A stretch of DNA of 64,000 bases from JBCBSZ01 sp039185015 (lineage in GTDB: Bacteria; Actinomycetota; Acidimicrobiia; Acidimicrobiales; Poriferisodalaceae), in NCBI GenBank assembly GCA_039185015.1, contig JBCDAU010000004.1, positions 143,758 through 207,757 of the forward strand, written 5' to 3'. Below, piece after piece: positions 32,099-41,393 of this stretch (positions within the stretch are counted from its first letter, which is position 1; each line of letters opens with the position of its first letter). The notes under the pieces are model-generated. The model was given only the letters and a program-made list of their open reading frames with translations. It was not told the origin of the DNA and did not search any database. The translations under genes were made by a program, and so were the position numbers.

Positions 32099-33298
32099 TC
32101 AGGCGACTCGGTCGGCGGCACGGTCCACGATCATCGAGCCGATGGCCAGCGCCGCGGTCGCAGCCGGAGACGGGGCGTTGACGACGTTGACCACGCGGTC
32201 GCTCTCGGCGAAGGCGAAGTCGTCGAGGAGGGCGCCGTCGGGGGCGAGGGCCTGGGCCCGGACGCCAGCAGGCGCAGCGACGATGTCGCCGACCTGGAGC
32301 TCGGGCACGAGCTTCTGGAGCGCCTTGACGAACGCCCGCTTCGAGGCGGACCGCCACATCTCACCCATCCCGGTGCGCCAGTACTTCCGGGCGAGCACCC
32401 GGAACGCCGGTGAGGAGAGCACCTCCCACAGATCGCGGTGGTCGACGTCACGCCAGCGGTATCCCTCGCGAGCGAGGGCGAGCACGGCGTTCGGGCCGCA
32501 CTCGACGCCGCCGTCGATCATCTTCGTGACGTGGACCCCGAGGAAGGGGAACGCCGGATCGGGCACCGGGTAGATCAGCGTGCGACACAGGTGGCGGGCG
32601 TGGGGCTCGAGCTCGTAGTACTCGCCGCGGAAGGGCACGATCGCTGCCGGGCTCGTCTGGCCCGACAGCGCGGTGATGCGGTCGGAGTGGAGGCCGGCGC
32701 AGTTGACGACCAGGTCGGCCTCGAGCTCGTCACCGCCGGCCTCGACGACGCTGCCGCCGGAGACCGAGCGGAACCCGGTCACGGGCGAGCCGGTGCGGAC
32801 CTCACCCCCGGCCTCGCCGACCAGCTCGGCGAGCTTGGCGCACATCCCGACGTAGTCGACGATGCCGGTGTCGTGGACGTGGAGGGCGGCGATGCCGGCA
32901 GCGTGCGGCTCGATCTCGCGCAGGCGGTCGGCGCCGATGCGCTCGCAGCTCACACCGTTCTCGCCGCCGCGACGTTCGAGCTCGTCGAGGCGGGTGATCT
33001 CGTCCTCGGAGGTGGCGACGACGACCTTGCCGCACAACTCGAAGTCGACGTCGTGCCGCTCGCAGAACTCGATGAGCTCCGCCCGACCCTGACGGCAGGT
33101 CCGGGCCTTGAGCGAGCCGGGCACGTAGTAGAGCCCGGAGTGGATGACGCCGGAGTTGCGACCGGTTTGGTGCAGCGCGAGCTCCGGCTCCTTCTCCAAG
33201 ACGGTCACGGTGGCCTCGGGCCACCGCTCGGTCAGCCGGTGAGCCGTGGAGAGGCCGACGATGCCGCCACCGATGACGACGACGCGCCTCGGGCTCAT
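32099..33298 (-). CDS. lhgO: L-2-hydroxyglutarate oxidase-like FAD enzyme
   Basis: A 399-residue DAO-family flavoprotein. GGGIVGLSTAHRL near residues 9-21 binds FAD; HQTGRNSGVIHSGLYY and YPVPDPAFPFLGVH are signatures of LhgO/L2HGDH. It would oxidise L-2-hydroxyglutarate to 2-oxoglutarate, handing electrons to the membrane quinone pool. The ATG overlaps the thiD stop (ATGA), making a thiD-lhgO operon. Confidence 0.9.
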   Translation of the reverse strand: MSPRRVVVIGGGIVGLSTAHRLTERWPEATVTVLEKEPELALHQTGRNSGVIHSGLYYVPGSLKARTCRQGRAELIEFCERHDVDFELCGKVVVATSEDEITRLDELERRGGENGVSCERIGADRLREIEPHAAGIAALHVHDTGIVDYVGMCAKLAELVGEAGGEVRTGSPVTGFRSVSGGSVVEAGGDELEADLVVNCAGLHSDRITALSGQTSPAAIVPFRGEYYELEPHARHLCRTLIYPVPDPAFPFLGVHVTKMIDGGVECGPNAVLALAREGYRWRDVDHRDLWEVLSSPAFRVLARKYWRTGMGEMWRSASKRAFVKALQKLVPELQVGDIVAAPAGVRAQALAPDGALLDDFAFAESDRVVNVVNAPSPAATAALAIGSMIVDRAADRVA

Positions 33299-34095
33299 CG
33301 GTTCCACCCCAGCTGGTCGAGCGGGCCGTGGCCGGCGCCCAGCCGCCACTCGGCTCCACCTCGCAACGCGGCGTCGACGACATCGACCGCGGTGCGGACC
33401 GCGGTGAGCACGTCGTCGTCGGCTCCGAGGCGCACCGCGAGGGCGGACGACAACGTGTCGCCGCTGCCATGGTCGTTCACGGTGTCGAGTCGGGGGCGTC
33501 GGAGCTCGGTCACCTCTCCGGCGTAGCAGATCACATCGATCACATCGGCACCTGGAAGCGCACCTCCAGTGATCATCGCCGCCTCGACACCGAGCTCGAC
33601 GAGCGCCATGGCGGCGTCTCCCATCCCGGCGGCGTCCTCGACCGGCAGTCCGGTGAGGAGTCGGGCCTCGTGCACGTTCGGGGTGACGATCCGACCGGCC
33701 GGCAGCAGCTCGTCACGGTAGGCAGCGAGCAGCTCGTCACCGGCGAGGGGGCGGCCGTGCCGATCGGCGAGGACCGGGTCGACGACCAGGTCGGGCAGCA
33801 GCCCATCCCTCGCCAGGACGGCGACGGCCCGAACCGTGTCGGGCACCAGCAGGAGACCGGTCTTGGCCGCAACCACGGTGAGATCGCCGGTGACGGAGGC
33901 GATCTGATCGACGACGAGATCGGTCGGCAGCGGCAGCGCGCGGTGCACCCCGGTGGTGTCCTGCGCCGTCACCACGGTGAGGGCGAAGGTGCCGTGGGCG
34001 CCGAGGGAGGCGAACGTGCGGAGGTCGGCGGCGAGGCCGGCGCCGCCGGCGGGATCGGCACCGGCCACGGTCAGCGCGACGAGTGGGTCGCTCAT
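33295..34095 (-). CDS. thiD: hydroxymethylpyrimidine (phosphate) kinase
   Basis: A 266-residue ribokinase-fold enzyme of thiamine synthesis. VAGADPAGGAGLAADLRTF is the N-terminal ThiD signature, TPNVHEARLL the middle, and NDHGSGDTLSSAL holds the GxGD catalytic Asp. The usual TPS/Cys variants are intact. The ATG fixes a start at MSDPLVALTVAGADP; longer upstream reading is out of the family's range. No TPP riboswitch was seen upstream. Confidence 0.92.
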   Translation of the reverse strand: MSDPLVALTVAGADPAGGAGLAADLRTFASLGAHGTFALTVVTAQDTTGVHRALPLPTDLVVDQIASVTGDLTVVAAKTGLLLVPDTVRAVAVLARDGLLPDLVVDPVLADRHGRPLAGDELLAAYRDELLPAGRIVTPNVHEARLLTGLPVEDAAGMGDAAMALVELGVEAAMITGGALPGADVIDVICYAGEVTELRRPRLDTVNDHGSGDTLSSALAVRLGADDDVLTAVRTAVDVVDAALRGGAEWRLGAGHGPLDQLGWNR

Positions 34096-34165
34096 CGCGC
34101 CCAACGCGCCGACAACCCACCGTTCGTGAGCCGGGAGAAGCTGGGGGGCAGCACGTGCGGCACGG

Positions 34166-34171
34166 TACCGT
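34166..34171 (+). promoter_or_regulatory. putative -10 box (TACCGT) for the gcvP riboswitch transcript
   Basis: TAnnnT hexamer about 20 nt before the first aptamer of the glycine riboswitch. Confidence 0.4.
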
Positions 34172-34189
34172 GAAGCTCGCCATCGACAT

Positions 34190-34365
34190 CGTGCGGGAGA
34201 GACCCACCTCGAGTGGGCGCCGAAGGAGCAACCGCCCCGGAATCTCTCAGGCACCCGGACCGCACGGGGCAGGCACCGCTGGAGAGCGGGTCGGGTTCGC
34301 CCGGCCCCACCGACGGGGGAGGGTCGCTTCGGCGACCGAACGCTCTCAGGTCACCGGACAGCGGG
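34190..34365 (+). promoter_or_regulatory. tandem glycine riboswitch
   Basis: Two aptamers in series. The first runs from the CGTGCGGGAGAGACC arm through GCCGAAGGAGCAACCGCCC and ATCTCTCAGGCACC to ACCGCACGG. The second runs from CCGCTGGAGAGCGGG to GCTCTCAGGTCACCGGACAGCGG. The GGAGAG / CTCTCAGG cores and CCGAAGGAGCAA are classical glycine-aptamer elements. The tandem lies 34 bp before gcvP with GAGAGGTG as its ribosome-binding site, consistent with glycine-induced expression. It explains most of the 304 bp gap between thiD and gcvP. Confidence 0.92.
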
Positions 34366-34399
34366 GGCACCAACCCACGAGCCGTGAGAGGTGCCAGCC

Positions 34400-37237
34400 A
34401 TGTCCGCACGCCCGGGCGAGACCACGTTCGCCGACCGCCACATCGGACCCCGCGACGGCGACGTCGCCGAGATGATCGCGGCGCTGGGCTACTCATCGCT
34501 CGACGAGCTGATCGCGACCGTGGTCCCCGACTCGATCCGTGACGGCTACGTCCCGGCGCTCCCACCCGCGGCGAGCGAGCGGGAGGTGGCCGCCGAGCTG
34601 GCCGAGCTGGCGGCCAGCAACGTCGTCCGCCGGCCGATGATCGGCCTCGGCTACCACGACACGATCACCCCGCCAGTGATCCGTCGGAACCTGCTCGAGA
34701 ACCCGGCCTGGTACACCGCCTACACGCCCTACCAGCCGGAGATCTCGCAGGGCCGCCTCGAGGCGCTGCTGAACTTCCAGACCGCGGTCGCCGACCTCTC
34801 CGGCCTCCCGCTCGCCAACGCCTCCCTGCTCGACGAGGGCACCGCAGCAGCCGAGGCGATGACCATGGCCCGCCGGGCGTCGAAGGCACAGAGCGACACG
34901 TTCCTGGTCGACGCCGACTGTCACCCGCAGACCATCGACGTGGTCAGCACCCGCGCCGAGCCGCTCGGCCTCAAGGTCCGGGTCGCGAAGCTCGGCAACG
35001 AGATCGACACCGACGTGTTCGGCGTGCTGATCCAGTACCCGGGCTCGTCGGGCGAGATCGCAGATCCGACGCCGATCATCGAGCAGGTCCACGCCGCCGG
35101 CGGACTCGCCGTCGTCGCCGCCGACCCCTTGGCGCTGACCCTGCTCACTCCCCCCGGTGAGCTCGGCGCTGACATCGTCGTCGGCTCCACCCAGCGCTTC
35201 GGTGTCCCGCTGTTCTACGGCGGCCCGCACGCCGGCTACATCGCTACGACCGAGGCGCACCGCCGGACGCTGCCCGGTCGCCTCGTCGGCGTGTCGGTCG
35301 ACGGCGCCGACCGCCCGGCGCTTCGCCTCGCGCTCCAGACCCGCGAGCAGCACATCCGCCGCGAGAAGGCCACCTCCAACATCTGCACGGCCCAGGTGCT
35401 CCTGGCCGTCACCGCCGGCATGTACGCCGTGTGGCACGGCCCCGAGGGCCTGACCCGCATCGCGACCGAGGTCAACGAGTCCACCAACCGCCTCGCCGCT
35501 GCGGTCCGCACCGCCGGCGTGGAGATCGTCAACGACCGCTGGTTCGACACCCTCACGCTCCGGGTCCTGGGCCGAGCCGATGCCGTCGTCGAGGCCGCTC
35601 GGGAGCGCGGCGTCGAGCTGCGTCGGGTCGATGCCGACCACGTCGGTGTGGCCTGCGACGAGACCACCACCGACGCCGAGCTCAGCGCCGTCGTCGAAGC
35701 GCTCGGCGGCGGCGAGGTCCCCGCCGCAGCCGAAGCGACGATCCCGATCGAGCTGCGTCGCAGCTCGACGTTCCTCGACCACCCCGTCTTCCACCAGCAC
35801 CGATCCGAGACCGACATGCTGCGCTACCTGCGCAAGCTCTCCGACCGCGACGTGGCCCTCGACCGGGCGATGATCCCCCTCGGCTCGTGCACGATGAAGC
35901 TCAACGCCACGACCGAGATGGAGCCCATCTCGCTGCCCGGGTTCGCCGGGCTGCATCCCTTCGCTCCGCTCGATGCCGCCGCGGGCTATCAGCAGCTCAT
36001 CGGCGACCTCGAGACCTGGCTCGCCGAGGTCACCGGCTACGACGCCGTGTCGCTGCAGCCCAACGCGGGCAGCCAGGGCGAGCTCGCCGGACTGCTGGCG
36101 ATCCGCCGCTACCACGAGGACCGGGGCGACAACGCCCGCCGGCTCTGCCTCATCCCCGAGTCCGCCCATGGGACCAACGCCGCCAGCGCAGTCATGGCCG
36201 GCCTCACGGTCGGCGTCGTGCGCTGCGACGACGAGGGCAACGTCGACCTCGACGATCTCCGGGCCAAGATCGAAGCCCATCCTGACGAGCTGGCCGGCGT
36301 GATGATCACCTACCCGTCGACCCATGGGGTCTACGAGGAGACGGTCGCCGAGCTGTGCGGCATGGTCCACGACGCCGGGGGCCAGGTCTACGTCGACGGC
36401 GCCAACCTCAACGCCCTCGTCGGCGTCGCCCGGCCCGGCCACTTCGGCGCCGACGTCTCGCACCTGAACCTCCACAAGACGTTCTGCATCCCCCACGGCG
36501 GTGGCGGTCCCGGCGTCGGTCCGATCGGCGTGCGGGCGCACCTCGCCCCGTTCCTGCCGAACCACCCGTTGGTCCCCGAGGCCGGCCCGGCGACCGGCCC
36601 CGGCGCCATCGCCGCCGCCCCGTGGGGCTCGGCCGGCATCCTCCCGATCCCGTGGGCGTACATCCGCCTCATGGGAGCCGAGGGCGTGACCGAGGCGACC
36701 AGGCACGCCGTGCTCGCCGCCAACTACGTCGCCCACCGGCTGCAGGGACACTACGAGGTGCTCTACACCGGACGCGACGGGCTCGTCGCCCACGAGTGCA
36801 TCATCGACACCCGGCCGCTCAAGGACCACGCCAGCGTCGACGACATCGCCAAGCGGCTCATCGACTACGGCTTCCACGCCCCGACGATGTCGTTCCCGGT
36901 CGCCGGCACACTGATGATCGAGCCGACCGAGTCGGAATCGAAGGCCGAGCTCGACCGGTTCTGCGACGCCATGATCGCCATCCGCGACGAGATCCGCCGG
37001 GTCGAGTCGGGCGAATGGCCGGCAGACGACAACCCGCTGGCCAACGCCCCGCACCCGGCCGAGGACCTCCTCGGCGCCGAGTGGACCCACCCCTACAGCC
37101 GGGAAGAGGCCGCTTACCCGGTCCCGGGTCTGCGGAAGGACAAGTACTGGGTTCCGGTGAGCCGCATCGACCAGGCCTACGGCGACCGCCACCTGGTCTG
37201 CAGCTGCCCCCCGATCACCGACTTCGTCGACGACTGA
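34400..37237 (+). CDS. gcvP: glycine dehydrogenase (decarboxylating), P-protein
   Basis: A 945-residue fused P-protein of the glycine cleavage system. PLP is bound by Lys693 in HLNLHKTFCIPHGGGGPG; both N- and C-terminal homologous halves are present, ending CSCPPITDF. It decarboxylates glycine and passes the aminomethyl group to lipoyl H-protein. No gcvT or gcvH is adjacent, so the riboswitch here controls gcvP alone. A three-copy intergenic element follows its stop. Confidence 0.96.
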   Translation: MSARPGETTFADRHIGPRDGDVAEMIAALGYSSLDELIATVVPDSIRDGYVPALPPAASEREVAAELAELAASNVVRRPMIGLGYHDTITPPVIRRNLLENPAWYTAYTPYQPEISQGRLEALLNFQTAVADLSGLPLANASLLDEGTAAAEAMTMARRASKAQSDTFLVDADCHPQTIDVVSTRAEPLGLKVRVAKLGNEIDTDVFGVLIQYPGSSGEIADPTPIIEQVHAAGGLAVVAADPLALTLLTPPGELGADIVVGSTQRFGVPLFYGGPHAGYIATTEAHRRTLPGRLVGVSVDGADRPALRLALQTREQHIRREKATSNICTAQVLLAVTAGMYAVWHGPEGLTRIATEVNESTNRLAAAVRTAGVEIVNDRWFDTLTLRVLGRADAVVEAARERGVELRRVDADHVGVACDETTTDAELSAVVEALGGGEVPAAAEATIPIELRRSSTFLDHPVFHQHRSETDMLRYLRKLSDRDVALDRAMIPLGSCTMKLNATTEMEPISLPGFAGLHPFAPLDAAAGYQQLIGDLETWLAEVTGYDAVSLQPNAGSQGELAGLLAIRRYHEDRGDNARRLCLIPESAHGTNAASAVMAGLTVGVVRCDDEGNVDLDDLRAKIEAHPDELAGVMITYPSTHGVYEETVAELCGMVHDAGGQVYVDGANLNALVGVARPGHFGADVSHLNLHKTFCIPHGGGGPGVGPIGVRAHLAPFLPNHPLVPEAGPATGPGAIAAAPWGSAGILPIPWAYIRLMGAEGVTEATRHAVLAANYVAHRLQGHYEVLYTGRDGLVAHECIIDTRPLKDHASVDDIAKRLIDYGFHAPTMSFPVAGTLMIEPTESESKAELDRFCDAMIAIRDEIRRVESGEWPADDNPLANAPHPAEDLLGAEWTHPYSREEAAYPVPGLRKDKYWVPVSRIDQAYGDRHLVCSCPPITDFVDD

Positions 37238-37246
37238 GCGCCCGGC

Positions 37247-37319
37247 ACACGGCCCGGCCGCAGCCCGTCAGGGCGGGGACCTCGGGAGGAGGCTGGGGCC
37301 GCGGGGCCCCAGCCGGGTG
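37247..37319. ncRNA. three-copy structured intergenic element, copy B
   Basis: This element lies between converging gcvP and the ureohydrolase gene. It contains ACACGGCCCGG as in copy A, the conserved GGGACCTCGGGAGGAGG, and a perfect 10-bp stem (GGCTGGGGCC / GGCCCCAGCC, 37291-37314) with a GCGG loop. It could be a strong bidirectional terminator or part of an RNA. Confidence 0.45.
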
Positions 37320-38126
37320 TCAGCGCTGCTCGACCATCGCGCCGAGCAGCTCCTTCACGAGCTTGCCGCCGAGCATGGCGGTCATGTCGTGGTGGTCGCG
37401 GCGCGGGTTGACCTCCACCACGTCGGCGCCGACGAGTCGCACCCCGTCGGCGTCGGCGACCTGGTGGACCAGACCGAGGACCTGCCGCGTCGTCAATCCA
37501 CCCGGCTCGTGGTGGGACACGCCCGGGGCGAACGCCGGGTCGAGTCCGTCGACGTCGATGGTGACGTACACGTCGCCGTGCACGTCGGGGAGGCGACCGT
37601 CCCATCCGCTGGCGGTGTGGGTCTCGACGCCAAAGCGCTCGGCCTGCTCGTGTTGATGCGCGGTCGCCGTCCGGATCCCGAACTGCACGAGCCGCTGGGC
37701 GAGGCCTCCCTCCATGATCCGGGCGAACGGACAGGCGTGGCTGAGCCGGTCGCCGTCGAGCTCGTCGTAGAGGTCGGGGTGGGCGTCCACGTGCAGGATC
37801 GTGAGCGACGGATGTCGGGCGGCGAGCGCGGAGACCAGTGGGTAGGTGACGAGGTGGTCCCCCCCGATGGCGACCAGCGGGGCATCGAGCTCACCAGCCG
37901 CCGTTCGGATCTGCTCGACCGCGGCCGCCGACCCGTCCGGCACGTCGAGGTCCCCGGCATCGCGCCACCGACCGAGCTCCGGGTCCAGGTCGATGCCCCG
38001 CTCCGTCGACCAGTTCGCCGACCCGGCGTGGAGCACGCGGCGGATCGCAGCCGGCGCCTCCGCGGGTCCACGCAGGAAGGACGACGCACCGTCGAAGGGG
38101 AGACCGAGCAGGACCGGAACCGACAT
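37320..38126 (-). CDS. arginase/agmatinase-family ureohydrolase
   Basis: A 268-residue binuclear-manganese enzyme. Metal ligands are in GGDH, DAHPDLYDE and DVDGLDPAFAPG, and the family end VVEVNPRRD is present. Substrate (arginine, agmatine, guanidinobutyrate, formiminoglutamate) cannot be assigned; the short length fits agmatinase-like proteins. It stands alone and is divergent from the CoA transferase gene, 44 bp away. Confidence 0.88.
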   Translation of the reverse strand: MSVPVLLGLPFDGASSFLRGPAEAPAAIRRVLHAGSANWSTERGIDLDPELGRWRDAGDLDVPDGSAAAVEQIRTAAGELDAPLVAIGGDHLVTYPLVSALAARHPSLTILHVDAHPDLYDELDGDRLSHACPFARIMEGGLAQRLVQFGIRTATAHQHEQAERFGVETHTASGWDGRLPDVHGDVYVTIDVDGLDPAFAPGVSHHEPGGLTTRQVLGLVHQVADADGVRLVGADVVEVNPRRDHHDMTAMLGGKLVKELLGAMVEQR

Positions 38127-38158
38127 GGTGGGAGTCTGCCGCGCCGCCGATGCCGGGA

Positions 38159-38164
38159 TACCTT
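38159..38164 (+). promoter_or_regulatory. putative -10 box (TACCTT) of the CoA transferase gene
   Basis: TAnnnT with a 6 nt spacer to the ATG and no SD; leaderless geometry. Confidence 0.5.
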
Positions 38165-38170
38165 CCCGGG

Positions 38171-39322
38171 ATGCTCGATCTGCTCGACGGAGTGCGGGTC
38201 GTCGACCTGACGACCATCATCCTCGGCCCCTACGGCACCCAGATCCTGGGGGACCTCGGCGCCGACGTGGTCAAGGTGGAGACGCCCTCCGGCGATCTCC
38301 TCCGCTACGCCCGGCCGGGACGCTCCGACGATCTCGGTGCGACGTTCCTCGGCTTCAACCGGAACAAGCGCTCGATCACCCTCGACCTCAAGAGCGACGA
38401 CGGGCGCGATGCGCTCGACCGCCTCCTCGCCTCAGCCGACGTACTGGTGCACAACATGCGGCCCGCAGCGGCCGATCGGCTCGGACTCGGACTCGACGAG
38501 GTGAGCGAACGTCACCCACACCTCGTGTACGTCCGCTCCCCCGGCTTCGACCAAGACGGGCCCGACAAGGACCGCCCGGCCTACGACGACGTCGTCCAGG
38601 CCGCCTCGGGCTTCGCCGGGCTGATGGCCGGACCCGCGGGCGGCGAGCCGCAGTACGTGCCCAGCGTCGTGTGCGACAAGGTCGGCGGGCTCCACCTCGC
38701 CATCGCCGTCCTCGCCGGACTCGTCAACAAGGAGCGCAACGGCGGTGCCGGCCGGCGGATCGAGGCACCGATGTTCGAGAGCATCGTCTCGTTCCTCCTG
38801 AGCGAGCACCTCTCGGGACACAGCTTCGAGCCGCCCCTCGGCCCGGTCGGCTACGCCCGCGTCGTCGACCCCGGTCGGCGTCCGTACCGCACCGCCGATG
38901 GCTTCCTCGGCGTCTTGCCCTACGACACCGGTCACTGGCAGCGGATGCTGCGGCTGCTCGGTCGGGACGATCTCGCCGAGGCACGGTGGGTGGCCGAGCC
39001 GGTCGAGCGGGCGGGCCGGGTCGGCGAGCTCTACCAGGCACTCGCCGACGGCCTCCCCGCCCGGACCACCGCCGAGTGGGTGGCCGCCATCAACGAGGCC
39101 GACATCCCGTGCTCGCCGGTCGCCCACCCGGCCGACCTGCTCGACGACGAGCACCTCGAGACGGTCGGGATGTTCCCCGTGGTCGATCATCCGACCGAGG
39201 GACGCATCCGCCAGGTCCGCTCACCGTTCCGCGATCGGGACGGCCACGAGCCTCGCCCCGACCGCCCCGCGCCCGGCCTCGGCGAGCACGACGACGAGGT
39301 GCTCGGTCCGCTGCGGCCATGA
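38171..39322 (+). CDS. CaiB/BaiF-family (type III) CoA transferase
   Basis: A 383-residue family III CoA transferase, which moves CoA between carboxylic acids through an aspartyl intermediate. The N-terminal ILGPYGTQILGDLGADVVKVE and RNKRSITLDLK are classic; the catalytic Asp lies in PAYDDVVQAASG (Asp139/Asp140). Substrate unknown. It is followed at 63 bp by the wax ester synthase gene, which suggests lipid or acyl-CoA metabolism without proving it. Confidence 0.9.
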   Translation: MLDLLDGVRVVDLTTIILGPYGTQILGDLGADVVKVETPSGDLLRYARPGRSDDLGATFLGFNRNKRSITLDLKSDDGRDALDRLLASADVLVHNMRPAAADRLGLGLDEVSERHPHLVYVRSPGFDQDGPDKDRPAYDDVVQAASGFAGLMAGPAGGEPQYVPSVVCDKVGGLHLAIAVLAGLVNKERNGGAGRRIEAPMFESIVSFLLSEHLSGHSFEPPLGPVGYARVVDPGRRPYRTADGFLGVLPYDTGHWQRMLRLLGRDDLAEARWVAEPVERAGRVGELYQALADGLPARTTAEWVAAINEADIPCSPVAHPADLLDDEHLETVGMFPVVDHPTEGRIRQVRSPFRDRDGHEPRPDRPAPGLGEHDDEVLGPLRP

Positions 39323-39385
39323 GTGGCTCGCACGGGAGGGCACGTTCGGCGAAGATTGTGCCCGAACGACGAGGGGACTCCCGAC

Positions 39386-40903
39386 ATGAAGCAGCTGACC
39401 GGCCTCGATGCTTCGTTCCTGTACATGGAGACCTCGACGACCTACGGGCACGTCAACGGGCTCAGCATCTACGAACGCCCCACTCCCGAGTTCGACCCGT
39501 ACCAGGTCGTCAGGGAGCGCTTCGGTTCGCTGGTCGGTCACCTGGAGCCGTTCCGTCGTCGCGTCGTCGAGGTCCCGATGGGACTCGACCACCCGTACTG
39601 GATCGCTGACCCCGACTTCGATCTCGACTTCCACGTCCGCCAGATCGGACTCGCCCGACCGGGCAACGACCAGCAACTCGCCGAACAGGTCGCCCGCATC
39701 ATCGGCCGGCCGATGGACCGCAACCACCCCCTCTGGGAGGTCTACGTCTTCGACGGTCTCGAGGGCGATCGCTGGGGGCTGCTGACCAAGTTCCACCACG
39801 CCACGATCGACGGCGCGTCGGGCGTGATCATGATGCAGCTGATCAACAGCGACACACCGGATGCCCCCTGGCCGTTCGACGACGTGGAGTGGGAGCCCGA
39901 CGAGATCCCGAGCGACGGTGACCTGCTCCGCCGAGCCGTGGGGAACCTGGCCGCGAACCCGTTGCGGGCGACGCGATTCCAGCTCCGCCTGCTCCGCGAC
40001 ATCGCCGAGTCGGCCGGGCTCGGCAGCGTCGGCGACATCGCCAAGCAGTCCCGCAAGATGCTGACCGCCGCCATCGGACGCTCCGAGGACGCCGAGTCGG
40101 TCAGGTCCCAGCTGCGCAACGTGTCGCTGCCTCCCGTCCAGGCCCCGCCGACGCCGTGGAACCAGCCGGTCGGACCCCATCGTCGCTTCGCCCTCCGCAA
40201 GGAGCGGTTGTCGAACATCAAGACGCTCAAGGACGCCACCGGTGGCACGGTCAACGACGTCGTCATGGCCGTCTGCGCCGGTGCCCTGCGCGAGTACCTG
40301 CTCGCGCGGGACGAGCTCCCCGAAGGCCCGCTGCAGGCGATGGTGCCGGTGTCGATCCGGACGGGCGAAGAGGACGATCCGTGGACCAACCGGGTGTCTG
40401 CGATCGTCGCCGAGCTCCCGACCGACTGCGACGACCCCCTCGAGCGCGTCGCCCGCTGCCGTGACGCCATGGCCGACGCCAAGCGCCAGATGGACCTGGT
40501 CCCCGCCGACACGATCGCCGAGGCGACCGACTACACATCGCCGGTTGTGGCCACCGCAGCGGTGCGCCTCGTCGCTCGCCTGTCGAGCCGGGTGACGCTC
40601 CCCATCAACGTGGTCATCTCGAACGTGCCCGGTCCCCGCAAGCCGCTGTACTTCGCCGGCGCGAAGCTCGAGAACTACATCCCGGTCTCGACGATCACCA
40701 ACGGGGTCGGCCTGAACATCACGGTGCACAGCTACGAGGACCAGCTCGACTTCGGCCTCGTCGCCGATCGTGACCTCATCCCGGATCTGCAGGGCCTCGT
40801 CGATCTCCACATCGCCGAGATCGACCGGTTGTTCGAGCTGACCGGAGCCGAGCGGAACCCGCGGGTCGACGAGGAGCGTGCGGTCGTCGAGGTGGCCGAG
40901 TAG
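39386..40903 (+). CDS. wax ester synthase/diacylglycerol acyltransferase (WS/DGAT)
   Basis: A 505-residue acyltransferase that makes wax esters or triacylglycerol from acyl-CoA. The catalytic motif HHATIDG is at residues 137-143 (HHxxxDG); GGTVNDVVMAVCAGALR and VISNVPGP are further family blocks. Storage-lipid synthesis of this kind is common in actinobacteria. GAGGGGA lies before the chosen ATG. It converges with the Rpf-like gene 9 bp away. Confidence 0.92.
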   Translation: MKQLTGLDASFLYMETSTTYGHVNGLSIYERPTPEFDPYQVVRERFGSLVGHLEPFRRRVVEVPMGLDHPYWIADPDFDLDFHVRQIGLARPGNDQQLAEQVARIIGRPMDRNHPLWEVYVFDGLEGDRWGLLTKFHHATIDGASGVIMMQLINSDTPDAPWPFDDVEWEPDEIPSDGDLLRRAVGNLAANPLRATRFQLRLLRDIAESAGLGSVGDIAKQSRKMLTAAIGRSEDAESVRSQLRNVSLPPVQAPPTPWNQPVGPHRRFALRKERLSNIKTLKDATGGTVNDVVMAVCAGALREYLLARDELPEGPLQAMVPVSIRTGEEDDPWTNRVSAIVAELPTDCDDPLERVARCRDAMADAKRQMDLVPADTIAEATDYTSPVVATAAVRLVARLSSRVTLPINVVISNVPGPRKPLYFAGAKLENYIPVSTITNGVGLNITVHSYEDQLDFGLVADRDLIPDLQGLVDLHIAEIDRLFELTGAERNPRVDEERAVVEVAE

Positions 40904-40912
40904 CCGAGGACC

Positions 40913-41380
40913 TCAGCCGAGTCCGAGCTGGGCGGAGCAGACCGGCCACGCATCCCACCCCTGCAGCTCGAGGAGGAACTCGGCGCGCATGATCTGCTCC
41001 TCTCGGGGCACCTGGTCGGCTCGACCCAGCCCACCGACCTCCTGCCACGAGTCGATGGTGAACTGGAGCCCGCCGTAGAAGGGGTCGTTGACCGACGTCC
41101 AGTCGCCGGTGGACTCGCACTCGGCCACCGCGTCCCAGAGCGCGACCCGATCGTCAGGGAGCCCGGCGACGAAGCGCTCGGCCTCGGTCCGGTCGTCCCC
41201 GCGCCGAAGGCTCCCCACGCCGAACGCGACGGCCCCGACCACCGCCACGACGACGGCGAGCGCGACGAGACGGCGAGCACCGACGCCCAGGCGCCACCAC
41301 CATCCGGGGAGGGGCGCGGTCCCGGGAGGGCGACGAGCCGAGCCGCCGCGCTCATCCCTCGTCCTCCCGCCGTCCGCCAC
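40913..41380 (-). CDS. Rpf-like transglycosylase-domain membrane protein
   Basis: A 155-residue protein with a cytoplasmic N-terminus, one membrane helix (LVALAVVVAVVGAVAFGVG) and an outward-facing resuscitation-promoting-factor-type lysozyme domain. The domain reads LWDAVAECESTGDW, with the catalytic Glu in AECES, then FYGGLQFTIDSWQEVGG and WDAWPVCSAQLGL. Such proteins cleave peptidoglycan at growth or resuscitation. The GTG is 7 nt behind a TAGGGT box. Confidence 0.88.
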   Translation of the reverse strand: MADGGRTRDERGGSARRPPGTAPLPGWWWRLGVGARRLVALAVVVAVVGAVAFGVGSLRRGDDRTEAERFVAGLPDDRVALWDAVAECESTGDWTSVNDPFYGGLQFTIDSWQEVGGLGRADQVPREEQIMRAEFLLELQGWDAWPVCSAQLGLG

Positions 41381-41387
41381 GACGCGG

Positions 41388-41393
41388 ACCCTA
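41388..41393 (-). promoter_or_regulatory. putative -10 box (TAGGGT) of the Rpf-like gene
   Basis: TAnnnT with a 7 nt spacer to the GTG; leaderless geometry. Confidence 0.5.

Noticed and set aside
37247..37319. tRNA or known riboswitch in the element after gcvP
   Set aside because: No cloverleaf or aptamer core could be drawn; only the stem and GAGGAGG segment repeat.
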